A stretch of 64,000 bases of DNA from Cristatella mucedo. Lineage: Eukaryota; Bryozoa; Phylactolaemata; Cristatellidae. The translations under genes and the position numbers were made by a program. The stretch lies in the NCBI GenBank assembly GCA_009760855.2, contig WPIO01000021.1, positions 4,713,501 to 4,777,500 on the forward strand, read 5' to 3'. The stretch's first letter is position 1, and every line of letters starts with the position of its first letter. Shown here piece after piece: positions 1-13,061 of the stretch. The notes under the pieces are model-generated. The model was not told where the DNA came from, searched no databases, and was given only the letters and a program-made list of their open reading frames with translations.

Positions 1-1090
1 GCATGGTAATCAACGGCAGTGGAAGTGGCTCAGCTCAAAGCCGTAATCCGCTACAATCCACAGTAAGTTTACTAGAAACTAACTGTGCGAAGCTCCAAAT
101 CTCATGGCATATACAATGTCACTGCGTTCAAAGTGCAGTCGTCTAGGTTATAAGTTATTTTGCACGTACATTTCGCTTGACAATGCAAGGCAATCGACCG
201 CAATGACCCGGGCCATTATCGCAGTGCATTTAAAGCGACCAGAATTGGATGCTCCAATTTTCGTTGCAGATAGAATGTTACATGTTTGAAGTATGCCCGC
301 ATAGTTTCAATCCGCTGTGCACGTTAAATCGCGAACTATCACGTGGTAATCGACCGCAGTGACCCGGACATCCAGCGGCTCTTCTGCAAAGGCTCCACGT
401 GCGTCGGTGTCAACAAAAAGGAAAACGTCGGCAAAGAAGCGTTCGCCGCTTCCTAAAAGGCGGCTGTCTATCCTCGGCGGCACTGGAAATTATTCCCTAT
501 TCCGCTAAGGCCGCTAATTGCAATTGGGGATTTGACAAATGACACATTTTTTAAGTTGTTTTCGTCGCCACCGGCTGTCTCTGTACGCCACAAGTGCGGC
601 ACAAGCCGCAAGTGCTCGAACTTAGAAAATGGATTTGAACTTGGACGGGCTTTTTAAAGGGTGGCCATTGCATTCCTGCAGCTTAACTCTGTGCCCTACA
701 TATATCTGTGCCTCTCTGCACTACGCCCAATAGTACGCCTGCAGCTGCCCGTGGCACTTCCGTGGCTTCCGGTTTGGCGGAGCTGAGTTGGCCGCAACTG
801 GAAAGCCGGCCGCTTTGTGTCGAGTGCGAGTTTTACGCTTGCGCGCTGATGTCCTTTGTGTTGGCCAGTTTGGTTAGAGGGCAACAAATCAATGGCGGAC
901 TTTAAACTTGCAGCCATCTGCCAATTCGCCACCCACTCGTTGAATGAATGTATCAAGTAGAGATCAAGCATAGGCAGAAGCTAAAAGGAAAAGGCGTTCG
1001 CGCCAGCAGATTCCGATGTCCGACTGCGTCAATAAATGTGTGTGCATTCAAACTGCAGGTTTTGGCTCCGCAAGCAGCAGCCCGAGCAAG

Positions 1091-1129
<39 letters not shown>

Positions 1130-1500
1130 GGTGTGGTCCGCCGCCGGGATGCGGAGTTCGAATCGGCTGCTCCGTTGCTTACGTGACCTCTCGCCGACAT
1201 GCCTGTGTCGGACGACGGGGGAGGGGGTGCGGAGGTCTTACCCTTTTTATCTTTTACACAAACAACCGCATCAAAAATAAAGGTAAGACGCTGAAAGCAT
1301 GTAAAACATGCTAGGAATATCCAGTTGTCCTGACTGCAACGATGGGCTTCCTTCCAGTGTCAAAGCGTTGCAGTGCAAGGTCTAAATACCTAGACAAAAA
1401 GATCAAGCAGGGAGTGCTTCGGTGAAAGCTCAAGTTACTGATTAAGCTGGCGATGCATGATTTTGTAGACGAGGAAATGAAAGTGACTTACCAGTATATA
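1..1500. other. No supported gene
   Basis: GC-moderate unique-looking DNA. Apart from the CTG run I see no exon, repeat match or signal. A box B-like word (gagttcgaatc, about 1152) has no partner box A at the right distance. Confidence 0.5.
1092..1127 (+). repeat. (CTG)12 trinucleotide repeat
   Basis: Twelve uninterrupted CTG units. It puts a Leu or Cys run into overlapping ORFs that I do not consider genes. Confidence 0.95.
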
Positions 1501-1504
1501 AGGT

Positions 1505-1595
1505 AATAATAATGATAATAGTGATAAAATAATGAGACATTTATATAGCGAAGTCAGAGAACGAAAGCTCTTTTTACGCACTTGACATACTCATT
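1505..1595 (-). mobile_element. Family A tail fragment
   Basis: ATT-like run and degraded hairpin tail (agcgaagtcagagaacgaaagctc), directly next to a SINE A copy. Confidence 0.55.
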
Positions 1596-1602
1596 TGACC
1601 GC

Positions 1603-1753
1603 CTCTGTTATATAGCGACAGAAGAGCCTTTACGGCTATCACCACCGTTTGCAGCGGCGATAAAGAATCACCCACTGCAGCATTCGAACTCACGACCTCA
1701 GTCCCGAGGTCGAGAAAAGCTACCGCCATACCTAGTGTGCCATCACGGCTCAC
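1603..1753 (-). mobile_element. SINE A (tRNA-derived) copy
   Basis: The − strand starts with a tRNA-like head containing box A-like and box B-like (gttcgaatg) segments, then a body shared with the copies at 34268, 31035 and 59595, ending in ctatataacag. These are likely transcribed by RNA polymerase III and moved by a LINE. Confidence 0.75.
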
Positions 1754-2039
1754 ATAAGAAACGCAGAAAGTAAGCCAATTGTTTAGTGATGATGTGAGCA
1801 ATTTCATCTCGCATGAGCACCCAAGAATATTTCACTCCGGTAGAGCTAGGAGCAGCTAAATTTTCAGCTTCTTCATAAAATTCAAGTCAGTGAACGTGGT
1901 GAGGTCAGTCGAAAGTGAGTTTTAGTCTCATGGAGCGTAAGGAGCTTTTCCTCTGGATTTCTGGTTGGTGAGAGGCGCAGCTCGACGACTGGAGTCGCAC
2001 CGTCGCTCGGGCGGCCACGGTGGTAGTAGTAGTCCGAAG

Positions 2040-2166
2040 TACTATCTAATATAAATATAGTCCGAAATATATATAAATATATTTAAATATATATAAAATA
2101 TATAAATATATAATATATAATATATATTTATATATTATATAAACATATATATAATATACTAAATAT
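2040..2166. repeat. AT-rich (ATAT/AAATAT) tract
   Basis: Almost pure A/T with short internal dyads, between two copies of 'tagtccgaagtact'. Confidence 0.85.
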
Positions 2167-2167
2167 A

Positions 2168-2226
2168 GTCCGAAGTACTGTCTAATCAGGCCACGGTGCG
2201 TGGCCTGATTAGACAGTACTTCGGAC
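2168..2226. repeat. 28-bp perfect inverted repeat, 3-nt spacer
   Basis: Arms 2168–2195 and 2199–2226 are exact reverse complements. A near copy of the left arm's first part (one mismatch in 20) lies at 2032–2053, across an AT-rich stretch. Confidence 0.9.
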
Positions 2227-2505
2227 GAGCACGCCGGAGCAGAGAATAAAAGGACCTACACCGCAGATAAAGAACCTCAAAAAGTCAATACGCTGCTTGA
2301 AGGGGAGCCAGTGCAGAGGGTGAAAAATGGTCAGCGAGTTACAAAAGTCTATGTGCAATCTCATGATTGTGCGGACCGGCTTTTTTGTGGTATCCTCTTC
2401 CAAGCGAGTCCGAGTTTTTTTGTAATCTTGCGTACCTAAAAGTAGACAGACTTGAATATGGAGCTCGTGTGGTCTCCTAGTAAAAAGTCATTTTGGAAGC
2501 TCAAA
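2209..2505 (-). mobile_element. Decayed LINE fragment
   Basis: The − strand reads RLHIDFCNSL and LHWLPFKQRIDF, the C-terminal signature of these LINEs, then the RT-side blocks up to 2505. Much shortened. Confidence 0.7.
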
Positions 2506-2509
2506 TTTC

Positions 2510-4830
2510 TGATTAATGGTGGCGATGCGTGATTTTGTGGACGAGAGAATGATAGTGGCTAGCACTATGCATTGCATTAAGATAATAATAATAGTGATAA
2601 TAATAATTACTGATAACAAATGTGGTAAGCGAAATTAGACCCTTAATTTATCTCTTGTTTTGTCGATTTTTACACGGTCAAACGCTGTGACCAGGACAGG
2701 AAACAGTCGTCTCAATAAGTTCAGCTGATCTACGATTCCGTTTGTAAGATTGTGTCAAGTTCACATGGGATTTTCTTCGAGTGCTATTGCCGTATGGGCT
2801 ATCTTGATTAAATTGACCGCGTATTGTTTATGGTCCGTAGACCAGGCCGAAACTTGACGGTGAGCTAGGGAAAAACTCTGCAATGACACAATATTTTGGG
2901 CGCTAAACAGTAGATATAGGAGTGCACCATTTGAAATGGTAATTCGGGTTTCTTAGAGCTTATGTGCGGTGGATTGAAGTAGATCAGAGGAGATTGCCGT
3001 GACTGCTGTTGCCAGTCAAAGTGAGACTCTCCATCCCATCGTGTTGCCAATGCATAATCTGTTGAATAGTGACTTATTAGACTTTCAAACTAATGAGAAT
3101 GATGCTATGGCATCTCGAAGTTGAAAAAACGTTATTTCTCTTAGAATCGTGCTGCGGAAAGGTACTTGGTAGAAAATTAAAGTTGATTTTATAAAGCGCT
3201 AAATATCCCGAATAGGCGCAGCAACTCACGGATAAGAACTAGGAAGCATACGTCTTTCTTAGTGCATGTATATCATTAGGGCATACCACAGTAATTGAGT
3301 AAGCGTAGCAGTAACGTTCCGGCCGTTTTGCCTAATCTATCCCAAATCTGGCCGAAGTCACTTGCTCCCCTCGAAAAATCTGTCAGAACATATCAGCATC
3401 GGATACGAGTTGACGGAGTACGTGCACAGCGAGCTCCTCTTGATTCGGTTGTCCGAAGCAACGACTTGCTGCAAGCAATCGTCGCTTTCCCTCCCGTCAT
3501 GGAGGTATCCTGTACCGGCGTCATTGAACTAGGAGTGTTTGCGTAGGCAAGGAGCGGGGTCTGCTTATTTACGAAGCAGGAATTAATTGTATCGTAGTCA
3601 AGACTCAATGCCGATGGGCATTAGAAAGCTATGCGTAACGGAATAGCTCAATAAGTGGAGACTCGTTCAGGGGCTACGTACCTGTTGAACTAGTTCTATA
3701 ATAGGGCTATTGAGACCTAGAAATTTGATTACTTGACGTAATTTCCTCGCCCAACAATGAGTTGAAGAATAAAGGATCTGACTTGTTGTGATCTCTGAGC
3801 CTTCCAAATACGCACCGAGAGCAAACGAGTGTGAAGGCATGGCCAAGCAGCATTTCTCCGAGGTTCCGGGTCTCAATCCAGCATTGCGAAACTCTGCTAA
3901 TTTTACCCCATTTGTCCCAGAGGATATTTATCGTCAAGGACGAGGTGTATACCTCTTTCGCCAAAACCTGCCCGGCCCTTATAGATTCGACAAACTGCAG
4001 AACGTTTTCTACTGGAGACTGTGCTCGCTGCTTAGGATTTTCATTGCTTTTAACAGCTGCTCCTGCTCCTCTGCAGTTATAGTTTGATATCAAGTAATTG
4101 CTCTGCCAGAACTTACTGGATATCTCAATGGACCAGCATTTACTCAGTTTTTTCTGCGCTAGTGAGTCACTGAAAGAAGGCTTGGTCATACACTGCATGT
4201 ACGCCCACACGAAGAGTACGTACGGTTGGTATTACAGCCTGAGTTTGCTAATAACGTCATATTTTGACTAGCCAAGAAGTGTATCGAGCGCCAGAAACCA
4301 ATTTTGTTCTGAAAAACCTATACGACCAGTCAATCATCGTAGGAGCACGCTAGGACCTTTGCTTTGTAGGGCGCACTTACAGATGAAGCTACCGCGGAAC
4401 GCGTAGCTATTGCCTGCTTGAAAGCATTGTATACGTAGTGCTAGCGGAATCGGTAGCCTCCTTCGGCACAAACATTAAAATTGTGTATCTATCAGATAAT
4501 TCGTTGAGAAGATCTTGACTTACTTCGGTCGTGCTTACTGGTTGATCTGGATGGTCTTCGTAACGTGGCCATGCTAGTCCTTACTCGCCGCTCATACTAC
4601 TAGATCTGTCACCAATACATTTTCGAAAGATATGTGATATTCTGAGCGCGTATGCATCGAACAATAACTCTGGAAATAGCGTCTTGCAGCATCAGATAAC
4701 ATGCATCTGAATGCAAAGCCACGGAGGCGGTGAATGTTGAGCCCCCTGGCCTTGACAGGTGGTGGGTGCTTAGCAACGGCGGATGAGTCAAAGCTTCCCA
4801 CAATTCCAGGGGAAAGCAAATCGGTCCTGA
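2510..4830. other. No supported gene upstream of DCDC2
   Basis: AT-moderate DNA. Short AAT-rich scraps near 2580–2620 may be old LINE tails. A 167-codon − frame (3707–4210) has no recognisable domain. The promoter of the DCDC2-like gene is expected near 4300–4880, but no clear TATA or initiator stands out. Confidence 0.4.
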
Positions 4831-4887
4831 TAACTGCGTACCTACTTGCCAGCGATAGCTGAGCAAGCTAATGCCGCCTTGCGTACG

Positions 4888-5413
4888 ATGCTGATGGCTG
4901 AGACGGACGTCGCCGAAGGTGCTGAGCCCAGGCTGCTGCCTTACATAGGAAAGGTGGAGGTTGCAAAGAAAGTCCATATTTACGCGAACGGTGACAAGTT
5001 CTTTGCGGGAAGGAACTTCGTCTTGAATCGCCGACAACTGAGGAGCTTCGACGCGTTCCTCAATCAGGTTACATCGGCACTGAAGCCCAATTTCGGCGCT
5101 GTAAGAACAATCAGGACACCGAATCAAGGTCATAGGGTCGATGACCTAGCCGCGCTGGAAAGCGGCAAGTCGTATGTGGCTAGCGGCCAAGAGAAGTTTG
5201 TCAAGCTCGGGTAAGACGCTTGACCGCTAATGGCTAGCACAAGCACCCGGTGAGATTAAAGAAACAGGCGCTTCCGGGAATCGCAAGTTCAGTTAGATAG
5301 GCATTGTAAAGCTACAGCCAGAAACGACAGGGTCTGGTTTTAACAGGTATGATCAGATCGCTACGTCAGTGCAGAAGTCCGGCAACGCAGGTCAAGCACT
5401 GTCGCCAAGAGAG
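4888..5413 (+). CDS. DCDC2: DCDC2 exons 1–2: first doublecortin domain
   Basis: Exon 1 (4888–5210) encodes a short acidic leader, then a full DCX domain: [11 protein letters not shown] opens it, [11 protein letters not shown] sits in the middle, and [17 protein letters not shown] closes it. These are the β-grasp hallmarks of the family (NGD, FGAVR, YVA.G.E.F). The donor is GTAAGA at 5211, phase 2. Exon 2 (5347–5413, 67 nt) supplies GYDQI straight after KLG, exactly where DCX domains normally continue, and ends phase 0 before GTGAGG. The 67-nt length makes the phase change needed to join exon 3, which is independent support for this tiny exon. The open frame extends upstream of ATG 4888 to a stop at 4831, so the 5′ UTR or another exon could lie just upstream. 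Confidence 0.85.
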
Positions 5414-8400
5414 GTGAGGGCTAGGCATCTTCATAGGCTCAGCTCAGCTTAATTCCATCTGCAAGATTGCGTTGCGTATGCGAGCTCCCCCCCCCCTGAG
5501 TGCTACTGTCATCTGGAGTGAATTTAGTTGGCCTCGTGTCGGCAGTGAGACATCGCTACCATCATCATCTTCCTCTCTCTCTCTCTCTCTCCCCATCTCG
5601 TGTTGCCTGGATAGTGCTTCTAGGTGCATCATTTTTCTACATTACAGAGGACCAGTCCCGGTAGTTATAAAATGCATTCGTACAGTCTTTCCCCGATCTC
5701 CCCGAGTTCGCGTTTGGACATTCTCTGGAATGGGTCATCGCTCAGTAGATGGCAAAGGGATGTTGCCCCTTGGTCTTTTGCGTGGAGGTCCTCAGGTGCT
5801 CGCTCTTCACGAACCAGGTTGGGTTTTAGTGCTGCAGTGGGTGAGTCTTAATTGCCCACTGCAAGTGGTGGTGATAGCCGTGGAGGCTCTTCTGCTGCTA
5901 TACAAACGAGCCTATTAAATAAGCTCAGCTTTACTTTAAGTTTATCTCACTTTTCATAATTCTCGCGATTTCATTTGCATACTCTGTAATGGTATTTTCT
6001 GATTCGGACTAACGGCAAACCTCGATGGTGCCGCCACGCCCGTAGCATGACTATACTCTTCAGGTGGATACGCTAGAAGCACCAGCATTGTGCCGGCTCA
6101 TATATAGCACTCAACGCCTCGGCCGGAGCATGCACGTGGTTATCGTCATCGGCCCGGCAAGCAAAGTCTTGCTACATGCAGCCTTTAGTCGGTTAGTCAG
6201 TGGTAGCACGGCTGTTGACTTGTTGCTAGGGCTATGCTCTCGGGCTGCCACTGCTCGCGTAACCTGAGACGAGCGAGCGAGGCTGGCTGGGTGGCTTCTG
6301 GTCGGCCGACTTCTGGTCGGCCATCGGGTCAGTCATGCTACCCTGGAGCTCCGGAGTGAGCTCGGAGGATCAATGCTGAATAATGCTTTCTCGATGCCTC
6401 TTGCTGTCGCCTAAAGTACGTCGTCGGTTCTTCCATCGGCTACGAGTGTGCTGTATGAATAGATCCAGCCGACCAATGCAAATAGGCCAATAACGGACCA
6501 ATAACGTGTATGTTGTTGCATAGGACGTCAATCTGGCCATTTAGCTATTTCGCGAACGCAAAGGCAAGAATAGGAAAGGCCAGTTAACGATCGCTGACTC
6601 GACTTTTGCCATAAAGACACGGTCTGTAGAGCTTTGCGTGCTTTGGGGACCACTACTTTTGCCAGCACCACCGCACGCACTATCTGCCTTGCTTATGCTT
6701 AGTCACTATCCGTACGCTCTGCACACACCTCAGGGCTTGGGCTCGCGATCTTGGTCGTTAAAGACAACCATATTACCTCTGGACAAAACCAGGGCGTCGC
6801 CTTGTTTTTGCACGAAAAGGTTTGCTCTTCTGATGAACTTGCTTCAGCGTGCACTTCTATCTCCGCTTATAACGATAAGAATCGCCTCTGCCAGCACATC
6901 CCCTGTTGAATCTGCACGTAATCTAGGTGTCCTGTTCCGAAGTGACCTTTTATTAGATGACCGCATCAGCTCCACTGTCAAGTCTTCCTACTTTTAGCTA
7001 CACAACATTGCCAAAATTTGGGCTTGCTTAGTTAGACAGGGATACTATATCCAAATTGGTCGATGCATTTGTAAGATCCCACCACAACTTCTGGAGCTCA
7101 GTTCTTGCTGGTCTCCCTGTGTGTGAAATCAGGGGCTTAAAGTTGGTGCAAAGCTCTGCAGCTAGGCTCGTCTGTCAGGAGCATCGCAATTGCCACATCA
7201 CACCACTTCTCGCCGACCTGCACTGGCTCCCAATCAAGCAGCCCATCGACTTCAAGGTTCTGCCACTTACTTTTAGGTCCATTTTTTTGGCTCCAGCCCA
7301 CCTGTCAGAACTAATCCCCACCGGACAAAGAACCGTAAAACCTACTGCTCTGACTCGATCGTCTAGCCATATCTCGTACAAATCTCGTACGAATCTCAAA
7401 CCATTGGAGACCGCGCCTTTAGTTTCAATGCTCCCAAAGCCTGGAACTCACTACCAACGCACGTCACAACGTCCCCTGACATGACGACATTTAAAAAGAA
7501 ACTTAAAACGCACCTGTTTATTACAGCATTTGGTGGGTCTTTGTGATTCATTCTTCGTTTGCATATACCTGTTCGTTCTTCGTTTGCATATACCTGCTTA
7601 CACTATTCCTGCTGATTGCGGATGTTACAGCTAATCATTTGGTAATGCTCGCTGTATAGCATCTGTAAAGTGCCTAGAAAGAGATTCAGTTTTCTGAGGG
7701 CGCTATACAAATGTGTTTTTATTATTGTTCACAGGGAAAAGCAAGTAGCAGTAATAACACAGCTAACATGTAGGTCATATTTGTTGCACTATCCATTAAT
7801 TGAGACTCATAGAGTGACGAGCCTGAATTGGCAGACGTTGCTCACTTATAGTTCATTTTTTTAAGCACCCGAAGAAAACTTAATTTGTATCCATGTGGCT
7901 TACATGTGCCACAAGGCTCGAGCCCACGACGGTTGCTCAATCAAGTGCATTATTATTATTGCTCTGCCTAGTACACAGTAGAGGCTGCTTTCTGGCTGGG
8001 CCATCCCAGTGCAGCCATGCTTGATATGCTCTTTCCAATCGCCTAAGCACAAGCACACTCCACCCTCAAAGGAGTCAGGCGACGTGACGAGCCCGAAAGC
8101 ACACCCGAGCCGCATCTGCCGTTTCGCTCTTTACCAGGCATGCACGGACATGCCTAGGACTTTGAGCTGTCGTTAGGCAACCGTGCTCGAGGCTGCCCGG
8201 CAACCTGCTCAGGTGACACTGAAGAAATACGAGCACAGCAGATCGCTTGCGCCATTAAGTAAAGTGAAAACGTCATGGCAAGATGGCCGACATACTACTT
8301 GAATAGTTATTTTTCGTATGTGCTTGGTTCTGCCAGACTACAGAATAGGATGGTGGAGTGCTGAACGATGGAATGCTTTCAAACGAACGGGGGGGGGCTA

Positions 8401-8418
8401 AAAATACTACTGGCTGAG

Positions 8419-8516
<98 letters not shown>

Positions 8517-8914
8517 TTAGTAGTGGCTAAACTGATGCTGCTGCCTCTTTTTACTTGTAGTCAGTCCTTAAAAGAAAAATCCAGGTGTCTGGACGCATCA
8601 AGAAGATTAAGCTCGAGCCGATCGCCGTCTAGTGAGTGTTGGCTCTGGCCTCTGCTCTTCGCGATTGGCTTCCGAGCGGTCGCTCGCCTGCCGCTGGCTG
8701 CGCGGCGGCGCCTCGAGCTGGGGCAGGAGCGCCGCCTGCGGCAGGCGCGAGATGCTCGCTCGCTCGGATCGGTTGCAGTGTCTATCCTAACGGCGAGAGC
8801 CGCGAGCCGCCCAAGCGTCTGCTCGTCCAGCCGTGGATCGTGCGCGGCGACTGGCAGGCCGTGCTCGCCCTGGTGAACGAGAAAGTGAAGCTGTCGGGCG
8901 CCGTGAGAAGGTGA

Positions 8915-9008
<94 letters not shown>

Positions 9009-10854
9009 TTTTTTATTTGGCTGCCGAAACTTGCTCTGGGAAAATGTGTGACTTTGTCACCGACCGCCGACAGTTGTTGGCTGTCGGACTGACTAACCTG
9101 TGATCTTTCGGAGCCTATCGTTGGCAATGCATATCTGAGGGCCACTGCCGCCGCCTCGGGCGGCTTCTAACAGGCAGGCTCTGTTATTATTTTCTTGCCT
9201 GCTGCCCGGCCGAAGCTTGCTGCAAGGTGCAGCTTAGCTTCAGGGAAGCTTTGGTAAAAGCAGGGGCCGCCTGAAGCCTGAAGTCCGGCCGTGCGCATTG
9301 ATGACGCTGCTACATTTTTATCCTTGCAGGCTCTTCGAGTTGGACAGCAAGCAAGAGGTTAGCAGCTTAAAGGAGCTGAAGAACGAGGGATCCTACGTGG
9401 CCGCAGCAAATGAAAAGTTCAAGGATGCCCAATATGGGGTCTCGTACAACGGTCTGTCTCCAAGTCTGCAACAGAAGCGGTACGGATTACTCTCTGCGAA
9501 ACCAGCTGTTATCGCATCCATATACAATAATAATAATAATGGCAGTAGTAGGAATAATAACAATAATCTTAACTGAGGTGTAAGAAGCTATAATGATCAG
9601 CTTGTGTGCTGATTAGAAACGCCCACCAATTAGAAAACTAGTAGAGCTGCATTACTACGCACGTCTACAAGAAGTGGAGTAGCCAGAGAAATTGCACTGG
9701 GAGACTGCTTCCCACATTCTTAGCGAGTGCTAACTCTGTGACATCATACAGCGGTCATTTCACAAGCAAGTGAACAGAACTCGTGACGCTCAAGCAAGCC
9801 CCTTAAGTGGAGAAGGGTTCATCTTACGGAAAACGGAAAAGACAGTGCAGAGGCTACTGCAGAGTGCAGAGGCTACCGCTGCTGCCGCTGTGCCTTCTAG
9901 TAGCTACTGCAAGACTCGCTGCTGCAAGCGAAAAGCAGCAGCGAGTAAAGGTCAACATGATGCTCGGTATCGTTAAAAATTAGGGCGCCTAAACGAGACC
10001 GTGACCTTGCTAACCTGACTGGTCGATGCATTGCCTCCTAAATAGCCGACCGGAGGTTTTCTCTACTGCAAAGCTCTACATACTGAGATTTTCCTTCGCG
10101 ATACATTCCTGATCACCACGCTATGCAAATGTACCTGATAAAATCCAAATTCCAGTGTATAAGCGAACTTTTTCTGAAAGTCGTCAGCTCATTAAGTAAC
10201 ACGTCTTAGTAGCGTATGTCGTCTGTGCAATGTGTGGAAAGCCGAGTAAGCAATATCGATGCAGTAGCAAATGTGTAGTTATTGTTAAACTAAACGGTGA
10301 TATTCAGTAGAATACCCGTTTTCTATAGAATGAGACGGAGAGTGAACTAGTCGAACGACTGAGCGTCCTTATCGATGACCTAGAAAATCGAGCACCGGAT
10401 ACAACGTTATGCGCCATCGTTTTTTGTGACTCATCTCAATTGCTGGAGGAGCGGGGTGCTTTAGTCGATGAGAGAAGACAATTTCGCTAGCTAATTTCTG
10501 TGGAGTCATGAGGTATATTGACGCCCTGTGTTACTACTCTGCATGTTCGCAAAGCTATAACAAAGCTTCGCGGCCTTTAAAAAATGAACGATTTTAACTG
10601 GCCAAGTAAGAAACAATAAGAGTTGACCTACATTGAAATTGTAACTCTTTGCGGAGATTTTCGCAGTAGGTAAAAATTAAATAAGATTAATTAGCAGTTC
10701 AACCTAGATGAGAACACAGTGGGTTGTACAACGAAATAAAGAATGCATCGGGGGTACATCATATATTTCGTTTGCGTGTTCGAGACAGCATGTATATTGT
10801 ATTTGAGTGCATATGTGATGTACATACCGTACATCATCTATATGTTTACCTGCA

Positions 10855-10941
<87 letters not shown>

Positions 10942-12973
10942 ATGCATGTGTGTGTGTGTGTATGCATATAAACAGTACGTGCATACAATATATTCAGGAT
11001 TTATATCATTCGCGTATATCTTTGTATACAGAGGATTTTTAACTATTTCTATGAAAATACATTTGCACATACAAATTATATGTGCCGGTAAAATGTGCAG
11101 AGACGAATTGAAATGGCAATAGCATTGCAGGTAACAAGCTGATTCTGCAGCCTCATTTATATAGGGGTAGAAGAGCAATAATAGCTACTGTAGAGATCGA
11201 ACCCACGACCGACGTTTGCGAGGAGTGAGCAGCTCACCTCTGCGATAAGACAAAAATGAATGGTTCCAACCGGATAGGAGTGCTTCTTAGATCGGTGCAC
11301 CAGTGATAACTGATCATCGGGCTCGTGTTTAGCGTTTCCAGACTATACATAGTCAAGAACAATTTCTTCGAAAATCAGCAGTATTCTCGACATTTATTTT
11401 ATCCAATAGAATGGCAAGTGATGGTGGCCAATGGCAGCGAATGTCCCTTCGCCAGGTCGCCAAGTTTAGCTCTTTTTTGCTGAAAAAATGGTTCAATCGG
11501 TAATAGTAAGAGCCTCTAGTTTCCTCCCGAAAACTGTACCATATACTAGCCGTTCCTTCTCGAGCTATATCACCTTATTGCGGCGCCCAGCCCTTTAAAT
11601 CTTCTGACTGATTGTTACGCTACGTTGTTTTCTGCGTTCTCTTATGGGTGTAATAATGTGCAATAATGTGCTGTGCAATAGTGACCAATGGCAGTGATAA
11701 CTGGAAATCAATCTCAGCACTATTCATGAGGGTTCGGATCATGCAACGACAATGATATTGTTGGTATATTGATACGATGGTATGTTGTTAATGGTGGTGT
11801 TGCTTTTTTTAATTTTTAATTTCGTATTCAGCCTATACAATTGAATTTTCGTCCATCTGTACGTGCATTCGTCCATTACAAAGAAGAATCTTCAACTAAC
11901 TATTAACTTCAAAAGACTTAATAATCGTAAGACTTCACGTAATCGGATTGCTCGTGGAACTATTCAATTTGGCCGGCGAATGGCATCACTGAGAGGGTGC
12001 CGGTGGGGTCCGGAGAGAAATCGGTTGCTCTGCAGAGAGGAGGGGTGCGGGCTGAGGCGCATGAGGAGGAGGGGGAAGCAGCTCGTCTATAAGCTTCCTA
12101 CCCACTTCAATCTCGACGGGCTCGATGCGCTGGTTATATAAATACAAGTGCCGTCAAAATGTTTAAGCAAGTGCCAGAAAAGCGGCAACTCTGCCGATTA
12201 AGACCTTTTCCGATGAAAGTGACTTCATATCTATTCCTCATTTTTTATGCGTGCAAAACGAAGCAGTTCCCACTGCATGCAAGAGCAGGATAAGAAAATA
12301 TTCTTCAAGAAATAACTTCCTAAAGTGTGAAAAAACGTGAAACGATAGCGTTTGCGTAGGCGGACATGGCTGCCGCAAGTATCAAAAGCTAAAGTGCTTC
12401 TGTTTGCCAAGCGTTATTTCAAGAGAGCCAGTTTAGATTTCAAAAGAACTTCAGCAGGAAGCAGCTTCAAGCTTCCGATTGCCGCCAACTTTGGAGGCGG
12501 CAGAGAGTAGCTAACAAGCTTGCTGGGCAAAGTAACAATGGGAATGCAATGCCTCCATGAAATGACGAATTTGGCGACTGCATTTTGTAGGCTACAATAA
12601 GATACGAATTGCATGAGAGATTTTTTATTTCAGAACAATTTTTTTGCAATAATATTTCAGAAGCAGTTGCAGCTCGGTATGCTGGAAATTAGGAAGTACT
12701 ATGGTTGCCCTTAGCTGAAAAACAAGCGATATGACAGGGCGACATACGAACGCGAGCTTTTAAAGAACGGATTTGCTCCTGCAAAAAATGCTTCTAGGAC
12801 ACCAACTTATAGCCGGGCCTAAGCTGAGCGACCAAGCCTCACCGAGTGGAGGTTACGCTAGCAGCATGTAACGCAAGTCGAGAGAGTACGTGGTGCTATG
12901 CCTCAACCACTCAATTTAAAATCAGGTCACACACAAGTGCACACGAATATACTCGTTCCCCAGAAGTACTCAA

Positions 12974-13061
<88 letters not shown>

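Larger units (their letters stand above)
9580..12970. other. DCDC2 intron 5, first part
   Basis: Contains the TA/TG microsatellite and one SINE scrap; otherwise AT-rich DNA with no supported exon. A 92-codon frame (11863–12141) has no recognised domain. Confidence 0.5.

Noticed and set aside
948-1280. Leu-rich 'signal peptide' ORF
   Set aside because: The Leu run is the CTG repeat; the flanks lack coding character.
3707-4210. 167-codon − strand ORF
   Set aside because: No domain, no splice logic, average composition; weak resemblance of the opposite strand to an endonuclease region could not be sustained.
4609-5133. 174-codon − strand ORF
   Set aside because: It is the shadow of the first DCX exon, whose + frame is unmistakable.
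8561-9145. 194-codon − strand ORF with a long Ala run, and + strand Arg-run ORFs
   Set aside because: They are translations of the CGG repeat overlapping DCDC2 exons 3 and 4.
11185-11250. tRNA gene on the − strand
   Set aside because: Box-like words are present but I cannot draw a complete acceptor stem and anticodon arm; a SINE scrap fits better.
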